Shown here: positions 24,958-34,009 of the stretch, one piece after another
How positions within the stretch are numbered: position 1 is the stretch's first letter
Layout: each line of letters begins with the position of its first letter
Assembly: GCA_964648465.1 (NCBI GenBank)
Contig: CAZYMU010000005.1
Location: 1-64,000, forward strand
DNA from: Aminicenans sp964648465
Lineage (GTDB): Bacteria; Acidobacteriota; Aminicenantia; Aminicenantales; Aminicenantaceae
Reading direction: 5' to 3'
DNA length: 64,000 nt
Notes under the pieces: generated by a model
The model's input: the letters and a program-made list of their open reading frames with translations, nothing else
Database searches by the model: none
Told to the model about the DNA's origin: nothing
Program-made: the position numbers and the translations under genes

Positions 24958-25019
24958 TGAATAAAATTATAAGACGGAAAACAGCATTAATCTAAAAATA
25001 ATGGACAATACAATTCACA

Positions 25020-26468
25020 TCAAAATGCGCCTTCACCCTTAACCAGGGCTTTAGCTGTTTTGAATAAAATCACGATATCAAGCCATAATGACCAATTCCT
25101 TATATAATATTCATCCAAGAGAAGGCGCTCTTTAAAAGGAAGGAGGTTTCTCCCTCTGACCTGCCAGAATCCGGTCATGCCGGGTTTAACTCTGGAAATA
25201 AGATTATAGCTTTCCCCTATCTCTTTTATTTCCCGCGGCAAATAAGGCCTTGGCCCAACAAGACTCATATTGCCTATTAAGATATTAACAAGCTGGGGGA
25301 GTTCATCCATACTTAACTTCCGAATAATCTTCCCTATTCCTGTTACCCTCGGGTCATTCTTCTTAATCTTCTGGAACTTTTCCCATTCTTTTCTGGCTTC
25401 AATATTCTCTTTTAAATATTTCTCAAGTTTTAAATCTCCATCCGCATACATAGAGCGGAACTTAAAAATATTAAATACTTTTCCATTTTTTCCAAGCCGT
25501 TCCTGAATAAACAACACAGAACCCCGTGAATCAAGCTTTAAGGCAAGAGCTATTATTAAAAAAACAGGGAGCAGCAGTAGGGATAAAATAACAACAATTA
25601 GATATTCAAACACATTCTTAATGAAAATATTAAATGGTTTAACTAAATTGCGGGCAACTGAGAGAGAGAGAACATCTCCTAAATTTTCCACAGTAATTCC
25701 AAGGCCAAAAAGGCTTCCTATGTTCGGGACAACCCTTATAGTTTCTGCATAGTTGTCACAATCTTCTATCACTTTTATCAATTCACTCTGGGAAAAATCA
25801 GGCAGTGCAACAATGAAATCTTTCACTTCCAGTTCTCTGCTTATTTTTTCAAGTACAGAAAGGTCACCAAGGATTTTGACTCCTTCCAATGTCTTATCCT
25901 TCTCTTCTTTTCTGCTTGTCAAGTATCCAACAGCTTCATAGCCAAGAATGACATTTCTCTTAATACCCTTTGCTATCTGTCTTGCAGCTTCGCCTGTCCC
26001 AAGGACAAGCACTTTCCTTCTCCAGAGCCTGGTCTTTGCCAAGGACTTCTTTACTGCAAGACGAAAAAACGGAAAAACGACAAGGCTTATTAGCCAGGAA
26101 AATACAATTACAGCTCTCGAAAAAAATATATAACGCCTGGACACAAAAACGAGAACCAGAATTAATATAAAGGAGATGGTTACACCTTTTAAAAGATGTT
26201 TTGTCTCCTCCCAAAAAGAGAACCTGCTTGTATACAGTTTTTCATATGCAAGTACAAAGATTACAACAAGTGCCCCATATAGAAATCCAAGTTTTAAATG
26301 TGTCATTAAAGGTAAAGGTTCCTGGCGCTCGAAACGAGGAATAATAGAGAGGAGAACAGAACTTCTCATAAAAAAAGCAAGCAAAAAGGATGTAAGCAGA
26401 GCAGAAATATCAGTCACGATCAAAACCAGGACACAAATCGGCTTGCTTATTTTTGACATTTTATACAC
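25020..26468 (-). CDS. Polyprenyl glycosylphosphotransferase (WbaP/WcaJ-like)
   Basis: 482 aa (Met4 also possible). Four N-terminal helices, a nucleotide-binding fold (KVLVLGTGEAARQIAKG, near 150) and the catalytic domain with FIQERLGKNGK, IFKFRSMY, KLSMDELPQLVNILIGNMSLVGPRP and VKPGMTGFWQVRGRN. This is a second initiating transferase in the same locus, more WbaP-like in its C-terminal WQVRGR motif than the first. It may start a different repeat unit with another sugar. A 62-bp gap separates it from the ligase-type gene. Confidence 0.9.
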   Translation of the reverse strand: MYKMSKISKPICVLVLIVTDISALLTSFLLAFFMRSSVLLSIIPRFERQEPLPLMTHLKLGFLYGALVVIFVLAYEKLYTSRFSFWEETKHLLKGVTISFILILVLVFVSRRYIFFSRAVIVFSWLISLVVFPFFRLAVKKSLAKTRLWRRKVLVLGTGEAARQIAKGIKRNVILGYEAVGYLTSRKEEKDKTLEGVKILGDLSVLEKISRELEVKDFIVALPDFSQSELIKVIEDCDNYAETIRVVPNIGSLFGLGITVENLGDVLSLSVARNLVKPFNIFIKNVFEYLIVVILSLLLLPVFLIIALALKLDSRGSVLFIQERLGKNGKVFNIFKFRSMYADGDLKLEKYLKENIEARKEWEKFQKIKKNDPRVTGIGKIIRKLSMDELPQLVNILIGNMSLVGPRPYLPREIKEIGESYNLISRVKPGMTGFWQVRGRNLLPFKERLLLDEYYIRNWSLWLDIVILFKTAKALVKGEGAF

Positions 26469-26522
26469 CGGATTTTATCATTATCCAATTCTATGTTTTT
26501 AAATGTAAAACCTCAAAATTAA

Positions 26523-27047
26523 TCACAATTTTTCCTCTTTTATTAATTTCTGGCACAATTCTTCCATTGCTTGAGCAAATGAGGTAGCTTTTTCCTCAGG
26601 ACTTTTCTCCTTTTTTTGTAAGGATTTTAACCGTTTCACAAGTTTACCATAATTTCTAATTTTTTGTTCAAGCTCTTCTATTTCAACGACAGCAAGAATA
26701 TACGCCTTCTCAGCAAGTTTCTCTGTAAATGATACTTGATGGTCATCCACAACCTCTCCGTACTTTTTAAGCCTGGAGACAACGATTGGAACCTTTTGAT
26801 TGTAAACTACCGGCATAATACTACCCGGCCCTCCATGTGTAATTATGATTCTTGCCTTCTTCATCATTTCCATCATGATGGCGAAGGGAATGAAATTCGC
26901 CCACTCACAAAAATCTGGTTTACAGCGTGAAGATCCTGTCTGAATAAATATCTTATCCCTGATCAATCCTTTTCCTTTAAGTTGATCAACCTTTTTTACC
27001 AGCCTGTCAAAAGGATACTTTTCTGTTCCGACAGTCACAAAAATCAT
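26523..27047 (-). CDS. Alg13/PssE-like glycosyltransferase catalytic subunit
   Basis: 174 aa. It corresponds to the C-terminal half of a GT28/GT1-type enzyme: MIFVTVGTEKYPFDRL start, IIITHGGPGSIMPV donor-site motif (near 88) and VVSRLKKYGEVVDDHQ. Such Alg13-like proteins need a membrane-bound Alg14-like partner, encoded immediately upstream with a 4-bp overlap. In PssDE/EpsEF-type systems the pair adds the second sugar to the lipid-linked intermediate. Confidence 0.85.
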   Translation of the reverse strand: MIFVTVGTEKYPFDRLVKKVDQLKGKGLIRDKIFIQTGSSRCKPDFCEWANFIPFAIMMEMMKKARIIITHGGPGSIMPVVYNQKVPIVVSRLKKYGEVVDDHQVSFTEKLAEKAYILAVVEIEELEQKIRNYGKLVKRLKSLQKKEKSPEEKATSFAQAMEELCQKLIKEEKL

Positions 27048-27493
27048 AATATTTGTCCCAGAACTTTTCCCTTTGGAAAATGTTTTTTCTGTTCAGGCCA
27101 CTGAAGGATAAACGCATCAACAACCGGATAGACTATTTTTCCTGTTAAGGTAGGCATATCGATTCTGTCATAAACTTCGATAAAGATAAGCTTACATCCC
27201 ATTATTTTTCCTAGATAGAAAAATGGAACCGCAACTGCTGCGCCGGTTGAAACAATAATTTCAGGCCTTTCTTTAAAAAGGATTTTTAAGGCTAAAAATG
27301 AATTTCGGATCAGATTCTTTATGCTTCTTGTGGTCGGAAAAAAACTCCAGTAAACTTTCTCTTCATCAAGAAGAGAAAGCGAATCCGCTTTTTTAAATGT
27401 CACCCAAAATCTCTCATGCTTCTCCCACCACTGCTGCAGGAGATGCAGTTGAAAAAGGTGCCCACCGCTAGAGCAGACAAGACAGAGTTTCAT
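27044..27493 (-). CDS. Alg14/PssD-like membrane-anchoring glycosyltransferase subunit
   Basis: 149 aa. It has the Alg14 pattern: CLVCSSGGHLFQLHLL glycine-rich start, SFLALKILFKERPEIIVSTGAAVAVPF and the IFIEVYDRIDMPTLTGKIVYPVVDAFILQWPEQ end. It provides the acceptor-binding, membrane-associated half of a split glycosyltransferase. It overlaps both neighbours by 4 bp (ligase-like gene upstream, Alg13-like downstream), so stoichiometry is probably set by coupling. Confidence 0.87.
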   Translation of the reverse strand: MKLCLVCSSGGHLFQLHLLQQWWEKHERFWVTFKKADSLSLLDEEKVYWSFFPTTRSIKNLIRNSFLALKILFKERPEIIVSTGAAVAVPFFYLGKIMGCKLIFIEVYDRIDMPTLTGKIVYPVVDAFILQWPEQKKHFPKGKVLGQIL

Positions 27494-28848
27494 GTTTCCT
27501 TACGCACTTCTTTCATCTTATTCAATGAAAGGATAATTCCTATTATAATAAAATATAAAAAGGCCACAATAGGAGGAGCATCAAGGTCTTCAACAGCCAT
27601 CCAGAAATAGCCTCCAATTAAAGCGATTCCGGAATAAAACCAAATTGGCCTTAGGATTCCATCAACACTCAGACTCCTCCGCTGGCCCCACCACCTTCTA
27701 AGAATACTTATCCAGAAAAAGATTATGGCAGAAAGACCTAAGAATCCAGTTTTGTAGATTACACCGATATACGTAGAATGAGATCCTATGGGAATAGGCA
27801 TTTCTTCTGTTCTCGGTTTAAATCCGTATCCAAAAATCGGTTTTTTCAACGACTGTTTGAAAGATATTTTATAGAGTTTTACCCTTGAGGTAGTACTTTC
27901 ATTTCTGAATTCCAAAAAAGTGCGACCTATTTTCTTTGGCGGAACAAGAATTAATAAGATGACAATACAGGCTGAAAATGAGGCAATAATAATACGAAAA
28001 GAAGGTTTATTTATATTGACCACACTAAAAACAATCAACCAGGCTGCGCCCACTGCCAGAATAGACATTCTCGAAAGCGATAGTATTAAAACAACCGACT
28101 CTAATAACAGGATAAAAGGCATGGAAGAACGCTTTTTCCTGGTTTTATAATAGGCTAATGTCATCACGATTATAAAAACCATTGTTATACCCAAAGCTGC
28201 ACTGTAAACATTGAAGCCAGGAGATCTTGGGAATGGCTTTTGAAAAAGTTTGTCCCGCCCAACAATGCCCAGTTCAAGAGATGACAAGACAAGAAGAGCT
28301 TTGCTCTTTATGATTTCAATAAGACCCTCAGGCAATAACCAATAAAGAATACTTTTTACAGATAAATATTTATGGGTAAAGATCCAGAAAGCATGAGCAG
28401 ACAAAACAAATAAGCTGCAGACAATCCCAAAAACCTGGAAAGACTTGAGAAATGAAAGTATGCTTTCTTTATCAATGGAATTATAAATTGCCAGTATTAT
28501 CAACAGGCCGGCTATCCAGAAACTTAAGTTATATAAAGAGGCAGAGGCTCTGAAAAGCGGAATACTCTTGAGATTTAGAAAAAATGAGGCAACATATATT
28601 ACAATAAAAGCCATAAGAAAATAGCTTTCTGAAGGAAAGATAAATTTCTCCTTATCCCTGTGTTTCATTATCAGCAGTTTCACAAACACCCAGAGAGATA
28701 AGAAATGAAAAATAAAAAACCTTATGCCTAGAATCCACCAAATCGGGATAAGGAGAATTGCCCATGTCAGATCCTGCATTATGGATGTCGTGATAGAAAG
28801 AATAGGTCTTCTAGTTTTTTCTTCTTTTATTACTCTTTCTGTATACAT
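27490..28848 (-). CDS. O-antigen ligase/Wzy-type membrane protein
   Basis: 452 aa with about 11 helices. Landmarks are LSLSRMSILAVGAAW and PIFGYGFKPRTEEMPIPIGSHSTYIGVIYKTGFLGL, the loop with GxG and SHS-type residues found in the Wzy_C domain. It differs clearly from the 23680-24957 protein, so the locus has two members, probably one polymerase and one ligase. It overlaps the Alg14-like gene by 4 bp. Confidence 0.8.
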   Translation of the reverse strand: MYTERVIKEEKTRRPILSITTSIMQDLTWAILLIPIWWILGIRFFIFHFLSLWVFVKLLIMKHRDKEKFIFPSESYFLMAFIVIYVASFFLNLKSIPLFRASASLYNLSFWIAGLLIILAIYNSIDKESILSFLKSFQVFGIVCSLFVLSAHAFWIFTHKYLSVKSILYWLLPEGLIEIIKSKALLVLSSLELGIVGRDKLFQKPFPRSPGFNVYSAALGITMVFIIVMTLAYYKTRKKRSSMPFILLLESVVLILSLSRMSILAVGAAWLIVFSVVNINKPSFRIIIASFSACIVILLILVPPKKIGRTFLEFRNESTTSRVKLYKISFKQSLKKPIFGYGFKPRTEEMPIPIGSHSTYIGVIYKTGFLGLSAIIFFWISILRRWWGQRRSLSVDGILRPIWFYSGIALIGGYFWMAVEDLDAPPIVAFLYFIIIGIILSLNKMKEVRKET

Positions 28849-28863
28849 TTTCTATATTTAGTC

Positions 28864-30114
28864 TTACTTACAGAGAATGTGTGATATAAATTCTTCTACT
28901 TCTTCCCCTCTTTTTTCCCAGTAGTATTTTTCTATATCGATGTGATTAAAAGTCTCATCCAACTTTTTCATCGTCCATAAACGATAAAGTTCTCTGATGA
29001 CACTTTTAATATCTTCTTTCTTGTTTGAAACAATCCTCCCAAAATTATTATTTTCTATAAAATCTGCTCCCAGATCATTTTCAGACTGTTTAACAGCAAT
29101 AACCGGCTTCCCAGATGCCGTACATTCAAGAATTTTAAACGGAAAGTGGTAATCCTTCCTCTTGCCCCCGATATACAAAATTGCAGACGACCCTTTTAGT
29201 ATGGAAATGGCTCTTTCATAAGAAACATGACCTAAAATTTTCGTGAAAGTATCAATTTTTAACTTGCGGGCATATTCCACATACCTTTGCTCTACATTTC
29301 CGGCAATTACCACTTGTATATCATCAATCGTTTTCCTGTCACTTTTTAAAGCATGGAAAGCCTGAAAAAATTCATAAGGCTCATGAGCATCTTTATAAAA
29401 ACTTCCTACGTAAGACACAACAAATTTATTTTTAAAATTTTCAGGCTTAATAGACTCGAATTTCTTTGGAATTCCATGGCCGATTGCACGAATATTTTCT
29501 TCCTTTAAAAATGGATAATAATCCAAAAACTTTTTTTTCATTTCTTCAAACGGAACAATAATTCCATCGGCGGCTTTGAGAATGCAGCGCTCAACTCGGG
29601 TTCCAATGAGACGTTTGACAGGACTCGAAATAGGATTAAATCCGATAGAGTCTCCATAGTCAGCAATCCAGGGAATTTGAGCTCTTCGTTTGAGATAATA
29701 AGCGATACAGTGTCCCACAAAAGGAAGGGCAGAAGAAACGATCAAGGAATAGTTTTGTTCTTTCAGAATTTTCCACCCTCTCATTAAACCAAAAGGCAGC
29801 CACTCCATTGTAGTTTTTGAGAATCCCTGGACCGGCTTGTTTTTCATGTGAATAAGAGAATAAAGAACACCAGGGTAAGTTCGAAATACCCTGATATGCA
29901 CTGGAAGCTCTGCAAGCAGGCTTGAATCATAAAATCCGTCATTAACAGAGGGCTGAACTGTAAGCACATCTACTGTCCAGCCAAGCTGATCAAGAACCTT
30001 TATGAAATTCAGCCATCTCAACGAACGAGGCCCGCTAAGGGGAAGGAAAGTATAGAGGCATAACAGAATTCGCTTGTGGTCCTCTTTGCCGGCCATTTTT
30101 CTACTCTTCAGCAT
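28864..30114 (-). CDS. Glycosyltransferase, GT4-like
   Basis: 416 aa, GT-B fold. The N-terminal domain begins RILLCLYTFLPLSGPRS and the acceptor loop follows. The C-terminal donor domain holds VVSYVGSFYKDAHEP, KILGHVSYERAISILKGSSAIL and the sugar-nucleotide site FPFKILECTASGKPVIAV, with the glutamate of the EX7E-type motif. It is cytosolic or membrane-peripheral. It overlaps the upstream small membrane protein by 14 bp. The sugar added is unknown. Confidence 0.85.
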   Translation of the reverse strand: MLKSRKMAGKEDHKRILLCLYTFLPLSGPRSLRWLNFIKVLDQLGWTVDVLTVQPSVNDGFYDSSLLAELPVHIRVFRTYPGVLYSLIHMKNKPVQGFSKTTMEWLPFGLMRGWKILKEQNYSLIVSSALPFVGHCIAYYLKRRAQIPWIADYGDSIGFNPISSPVKRLIGTRVERCILKAADGIIVPFEEMKKKFLDYYPFLKEENIRAIGHGIPKKFESIKPENFKNKFVVSYVGSFYKDAHEPYEFFQAFHALKSDRKTIDDIQVVIAGNVEQRYVEYARKLKIDTFTKILGHVSYERAISILKGSSAILYIGGKRKDYHFPFKILECTASGKPVIAVKQSENDLGADFIENNNFGRIVSNKKEDIKSVIRELYRLWTMKKLDETFNHIDIEKYYWEKRGEEVEEFISHILCK

Positions 30115-30757
30115 CCTCGTCCTTCACAGAACACAGCACAAAACGTTTGCTGCTTTGAATAAGATGAAATTGTTTGTAGGATAATATTCTATTTTTATGC
30201 CTCCAGTCTTTAAAAGAACAGAAATAATACTCAATGTTATTCTCCAGCATGAATCTTATGCGGCCTTTTAAATTTGTTTCATTGATCTTTTCCAAAGAGA
30301 AATTATAGATGTGTTTAAAAGGCTTTAGTTTACGAGTATACCCACGCCTTTTAATTTGGAGTGGGAAATCTTCTATTTTTGCCCTGGATACATATTTCCT
30401 GATTTCTGGAAATTTTGAACAATACAATAACCTGCGTGCTTGACCATAGATTTTATTTTTGAATAGAGAATCCCAATTTTTTAGATCTGAAATATTCATT
30501 AATACTCTTGCATTAATAGGAATGTGTCTCTTTGTATATCCTTCTATATACAAAAATGATGTAAAGAGCTCTTCGTTGTCAGTCCGCCATCCTTTATACA
30601 GCCTGTCTTCACGAGCCATAAAATAAAAAAGCATAAGAAGCAATATGAAGCAGATAATACTTATTAAATTCTTTTTTTTCTGGCTAAGTTTTTTGTACAT
30701 TCTCTTCAATATCCGGGAAAAACGCATTCTTAAATTTAAGGAAAACATAAAAAGCAA
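30101..30757 (-). CDS. Small single-pass membrane protein, unknown function
   Basis: Up to 218 aa. A start at Met20 (30700) is more likely: it overlaps the upstream gene by only 17 bp instead of 74 and has a GAAGAG site. One hydrophobic helix (ISIICFILLLMLFYFM) lies near the N-terminus, followed by about 150 mostly basic residues predicted outside the membrane. It has no motif I recognise. A similar arrangement, TM helix plus soluble tail after a polytopic protein, appears in the pair just upstream, so both may pair with polytopic glycan enzymes. Confidence 0.6.
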   Translation of the reverse strand: MLFMFSLNLRMRFSRILKRMYKKLSQKKKNLISIICFILLLMLFYFMAREDRLYKGWRTDNEELFTSFLYIEGYTKRHIPINARVLMNISDLKNWDSLFKNKIYGQARRLLYCSKFPEIRKYVSRAKIEDFPLQIKRRGYTRKLKPFKHIYNFSLEKINETNLKGRIRFMLENNIEYYFCSFKDWRHKNRILSYKQFHLIQSSKRFVLCSVKDEDAEE

Positions 30758-32138
30758 GTATAAATATAATATGTATCAGCATTCTGTTGCCACTGTCCCC
30801 CCACCCTTCTCTCCAGCCTCCTCTTAACAAATTTACAGCATTGAAAAGCAGCCCGAAAGAAAAAATATAGTACAGAAATACAGACTCGTGATTGACCCTT
30901 TTTAAAGCCAGTGCAGCAAGAAACAAAACAGCAAGTACTATCCATGTGACTCCCCAACTTCCATTTTTTACCATATTCAGAATGAGTTCTCCGTATCCTC
31001 TCAACACTGGGACCCCACCTTTAAGTTTAATCCCTCTAACTAATATCAAATAGTTCCATATGATACTTAAGATATAAAGCATGATTAAAGGATAATTTTC
31101 CTTCATTCTATTAAAAGGTTTTATCTGCCCGATTAACAGGCTCATAAGTGCTATAAAATATAAAAATAGTATTAACAATATTCTTTCTGAGTTTAAAAAA
31201 TTATTCGAAAAGCTGTCGAAAGTAAAAAATATTTTTATATGCCAGATTGAGACAAATAAAAAAATTGGTCCAAAGAAAAGCAATTTTTCTCTAAAAGAAA
31301 TATCCTTTCTGGAAATAAGGATGACTATGACAATCAGCGAAAATAACGGCCCTTCTATGCGCAAAAAACAAGATGAAAGCAAAGCAATTGTAGATATAAT
31401 CAGCCAGCACTTTTCTTTTTCTTTTACCCTTTTCCATAAACCAAACAAGGCTATAAAACTAAAAAGGCCAAATAACATATTAGAATGGACATAAAAGGCA
31501 TTAAAAAATACAAAATAAGCACTAAAAAGAAAGAGCACAGAAATAAAACAGAAATACAGTTGGCTGTTAATAGCAAATTGTCCACTCCTAGAATGATCAC
31601 GAAGGTTAAAAATAAAAAATAGAAAGAAAGAAAATGCAGTCAGAGGATAAACTGCATACAGATAATCAAACCCAAAAAAACCGGAAGAAGCATGAATTAC
31701 ATAAGAATAAACTCCGCTTATAGAAATCATGCTGTTTGTTAGATTACTCGAGAGACCTATATGCTTCCCTCCCATCAACAATCTCCATGAATCATTGGAG
31801 AAAAAAGATGAATTAACAGAAAGGAAAAAAACTGCTGCAGCGGAATAACAAATCATAAAGATGAAAAAATATTCAAAATCTTTTTTTAGAAAATTTTTGT
31901 ATTTGAAGTTCAGCACAATAAACATTACAAGCAATGAAAGACTTAACAACAAGACTGTAAAACTATTAAAAGGCAGTCCTGCTACTAATAAAACTAACAA
32001 CATAAAAACCCACAGAGAAAGTCCTACAGGAAGGGATAAGAGATACAGATTTATTAAATCAAATCTTTTTTTGAATAAAAATATAAAAATAGACCCCAGG
32101 ATTCCTATATACAATAAGAAAATAAACTGATTAATCAC
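30684..32138 (-). CDS. Polytopic membrane protein, possible GT-C-type glycosyltransferase
   Basis: 484 aa with about 12-13 hydrophobic segments and a loop after the second to third helix. The layout resembles lipid-linked GT-C glycosyltransferases or Wzy-like polymerases, but no clear DxD/ExD motif pair is evident. FFSNDSWRLLMGGKHIG in the first large loop could be the active-site region. The family is not recognised with confidence. It overlaps the preceding gene by 8 bp and is part of the polysaccharide operon. Confidence 0.6.
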   Translation of the reverse strand: MINQFIFLLYIGILGSIFIFLFKKRFDLINLYLLSLPVGLSLWVFMLLVLLVAGLPFNSFTVLLLSLSLLVMFIVLNFKYKNFLKKDFEYFFIFMICYSAAAVFFLSVNSSFFSNDSWRLLMGGKHIGLSSNLTNSMISISGVYSYVIHASSGFFGFDYLYAVYPLTAFSFFLFFIFNLRDHSRSGQFAINSQLYFCFISVLFLFSAYFVFFNAFYVHSNMLFGLFSFIALFGLWKRVKEKEKCWLIISTIALLSSCFLRIEGPLFSLIVIVILISRKDISFREKLLFFGPIFLFVSIWHIKIFFTFDSFSNNFLNSERILLILFLYFIALMSLLIGQIKPFNRMKENYPLIMLYILSIIWNYLILVRGIKLKGGVPVLRGYGELILNMVKNGSWGVTWIVLAVLFLAALALKRVNHESVFLYYIFSFGLLFNAVNLLRGGWREGWGDSGNRMLIHIIFILAFYVFLKFKNAFFPDIEENVQKT

Positions 32139-32898
32139 GGACCTTAAATGAGAAACTTTTTAACAAACCTGATGGCACAAACACAAATACTTTGTCATAA
32201 GTAAATAAAAACAACTTATCAAATTCCTTAGAACCGTTGACTATTAAATATTTTTTAATATCCTTACCTCTTGTGAGGGCATCAAAAGCCTCTAAAGGAT
32301 TTTTCTTTATTAATTCAAATTCCTTATCAGTAAGTACATATTCATATTCTTTTTCTTCAATTTTCTCAGGTGTGATAAAAACTTTGAAATAAACGTCTTT
32401 TTCCAGAAGCACAGCTGAAGGGACAATTAGAATCTTCCCAGCAATGAATTCATTCATATTCAAATATGATTTAATCTTTCTTGCCGTAGACGCAGGAGAT
32501 TTTAACACAGCTTCTTTTATAAAAGGATTTACCTTTTTTATTAAATATTGATTAATATGTGAATAAGGAGCTTTGTTAAATTCAGGAAACAAAGAAAGGT
32601 TTATGGCAGTTAAAAAAAGCAGAAATACCAAGAAAAAACTACTTCTAAATTTGATAAAAGATATTTTCTTTAAAAAGAAAAAAGAAAGCAGAACAACAGC
32701 TGTCAGAATAAATACATAAAAGTGGAAACCTATAAAATAGTCACCGATTGGACGCAGAGTTTCTCTGAAAAATCCATATCCTTTGAGACTGACAACAATA
32801 AATATAACATTAAAAGCATTGATGGCTAAAAGCGGAATAATCCACCAATATTTTTTCTGGTTAATATTCCTGGCAGACTGTGTGCTCTCTTCTTTCAT
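32131..32898 (-). CDS. Membrane protein of unknown function in glycan locus
   Basis: 255 aa. Three hydrophobic helices lie in the first 110 residues (IPLLAINAFNVIFIVVS; FHFYVFILTAVVLLSFFF; SSFFLVFLLFLTAINLSLF). A soluble tail of about 140 residues, probably periplasmic, has alternating beta strands (EYEYVLTDKEFELIKKNP). No family is recognised. The 4-bp overlap with the glycosyltransferase upstream and 8-bp overlap with the polytopic protein downstream show coupled expression. Confidence 0.6.
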   Translation of the reverse strand: MKEESTQSARNINQKKYWWIIPLLAINAFNVIFIVVSLKGYGFFRETLRPIGDYFIGFHFYVFILTAVVLLSFFFLKKISFIKFRSSFFLVFLLFLTAINLSLFPEFNKAPYSHINQYLIKKVNPFIKEAVLKSPASTARKIKSYLNMNEFIAGKILIVPSAVLLEKDVYFKVFITPEKIEEKEYEYVLTDKEFELIKKNPLEAFDALTRGKDIKKYLIVNGSKEFDKLFLFTYDKVFVFVPSGLLKSFSFKVRD

Positions 32899-33998
32899 TT
32901 TAGCTCTTTTATCATTTTTTCAAGCATATTAACATTTTTTTTAACATCAAAATTTTCTTCGGCAAACCTTCTGCACTTATGAGAAATTTCATCCCACAAT
33001 TCTTGATCTTCTATCAACTGCTCAATATCCTTAACGAGCTGAGTCATGTTTCCTGAAACCTTACCCAGTCCATTTTTTTGAATCATTTTATCGGGATCTA
33101 CATTCAGAGAAACAACCGGCACTCCATGCATCCAGGCTTCAATAAAAGTGCTGGGAAATCCTTCATAATCGCTCGTATTGATAAGCAATTTTGCACTTTC
33201 AAACAGGCGAAATACTTCCTTTTTTTCTAATTCTCCCACATAATTGAAGGCCGGAATATGCTTTTCAATTTCCAAATATTTTTCTGCAAATCCGAGTTCT
33301 TCTGCCTCTCTTCCTACCGCCAAGAACTTGCAGGATTTTTCTTTTAATCCTTTCACAACTTCTATGAATTTTTCAGGATGCTTATTATATTTAAGACTTC
33401 CTACCCATAAAATAATCGGTTCTCTATCTTTATCGATGACAGAAATTGTTGGGCAGCTGTTATAAATAATTTTTCCATCGAGCCCAAAGTTCAGCTTAAG
33501 CAGTCTTTTCTGCTCATTATTCTGTAAGATGATAAGGTCAATTTTTCTAATACACTTCTGAAAGAGATATCTATCGATCCTTGAAGCAATTTTACGTAAT
33601 AAGCTATCTTTGTTTAATTCTTTAATAACTTGCTTAGATAAGAATCTATCACTGGAACAGGCCCATAGGATTTTGCCCCCCACTTTAGACGCATTCCGCC
33701 ATACAGGATAAATATATGAAATAGTTCCGCGGCAGTACCAATAATCGGCTCTAATGTCATCCATTACACTTAAAAGAGACCTGCTATTAAGCCATTTCAA
33801 TTTTGTATGTCTCTTGCGCAATGAATAAACAAAAATACCGTCAATTTTTTTTACTTCTCCATAATATTGATTGTTCTCTCTGATATAATAAACTTCCCAC
33901 CCTCTTCTCAAGAGCTCCTGTGCGGCTAAATAGGCTTGAATTTCCGAGCCTCCTTTTGCATCCTTAATAAAGGAAGGCATGACAAAACAAAACTTCAT
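32895..33998 (-). CDS. Glycosyltransferase, GT4 family
   Basis: 367 aa, GT-B fold. N-terminal FVMPSFIKDAKGGSEIQAYLAAQEL is the GT4 acceptor-domain start. The C-terminal domain has ILWVGSLKYNKHPEKFIEVVKGL, NYVGELEKKEVFRLFESAKLLI and the donor motif NTSDYEGFPSTFIEAWMHGVPVV with its EX7E glutamates. It transfers a sugar to the lipid-linked intermediate in the cytosol; specificity is unknown. Confidence 0.9.
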   Translation of the reverse strand: MKFCFVMPSFIKDAKGGSEIQAYLAAQELLRRGWEVYYIRENNQYYGEVKKIDGIFVYSLRKRHTKLKWLNSRSLLSVMDDIRADYWYCRGTISYIYPVWRNASKVGGKILWACSSDRFLSKQVIKELNKDSLLRKIASRIDRYLFQKCIRKIDLIILQNNEQKRLLKLNFGLDGKIIYNSCPTISVIDKDREPIILWVGSLKYNKHPEKFIEVVKGLKEKSCKFLAVGREAEELGFAEKYLEIEKHIPAFNYVGELEKKEVFRLFESAKLLINTSDYEGFPSTFIEAWMHGVPVVSLNVDPDKMIQKNGLGKVSGNMTQLVKDIEQLIEDQELWDEISHKCRRFAEENFDVKKNVNMLEKMIKELK

Positions 33999-34009
33999 AT
34001 TTTCTCCAG

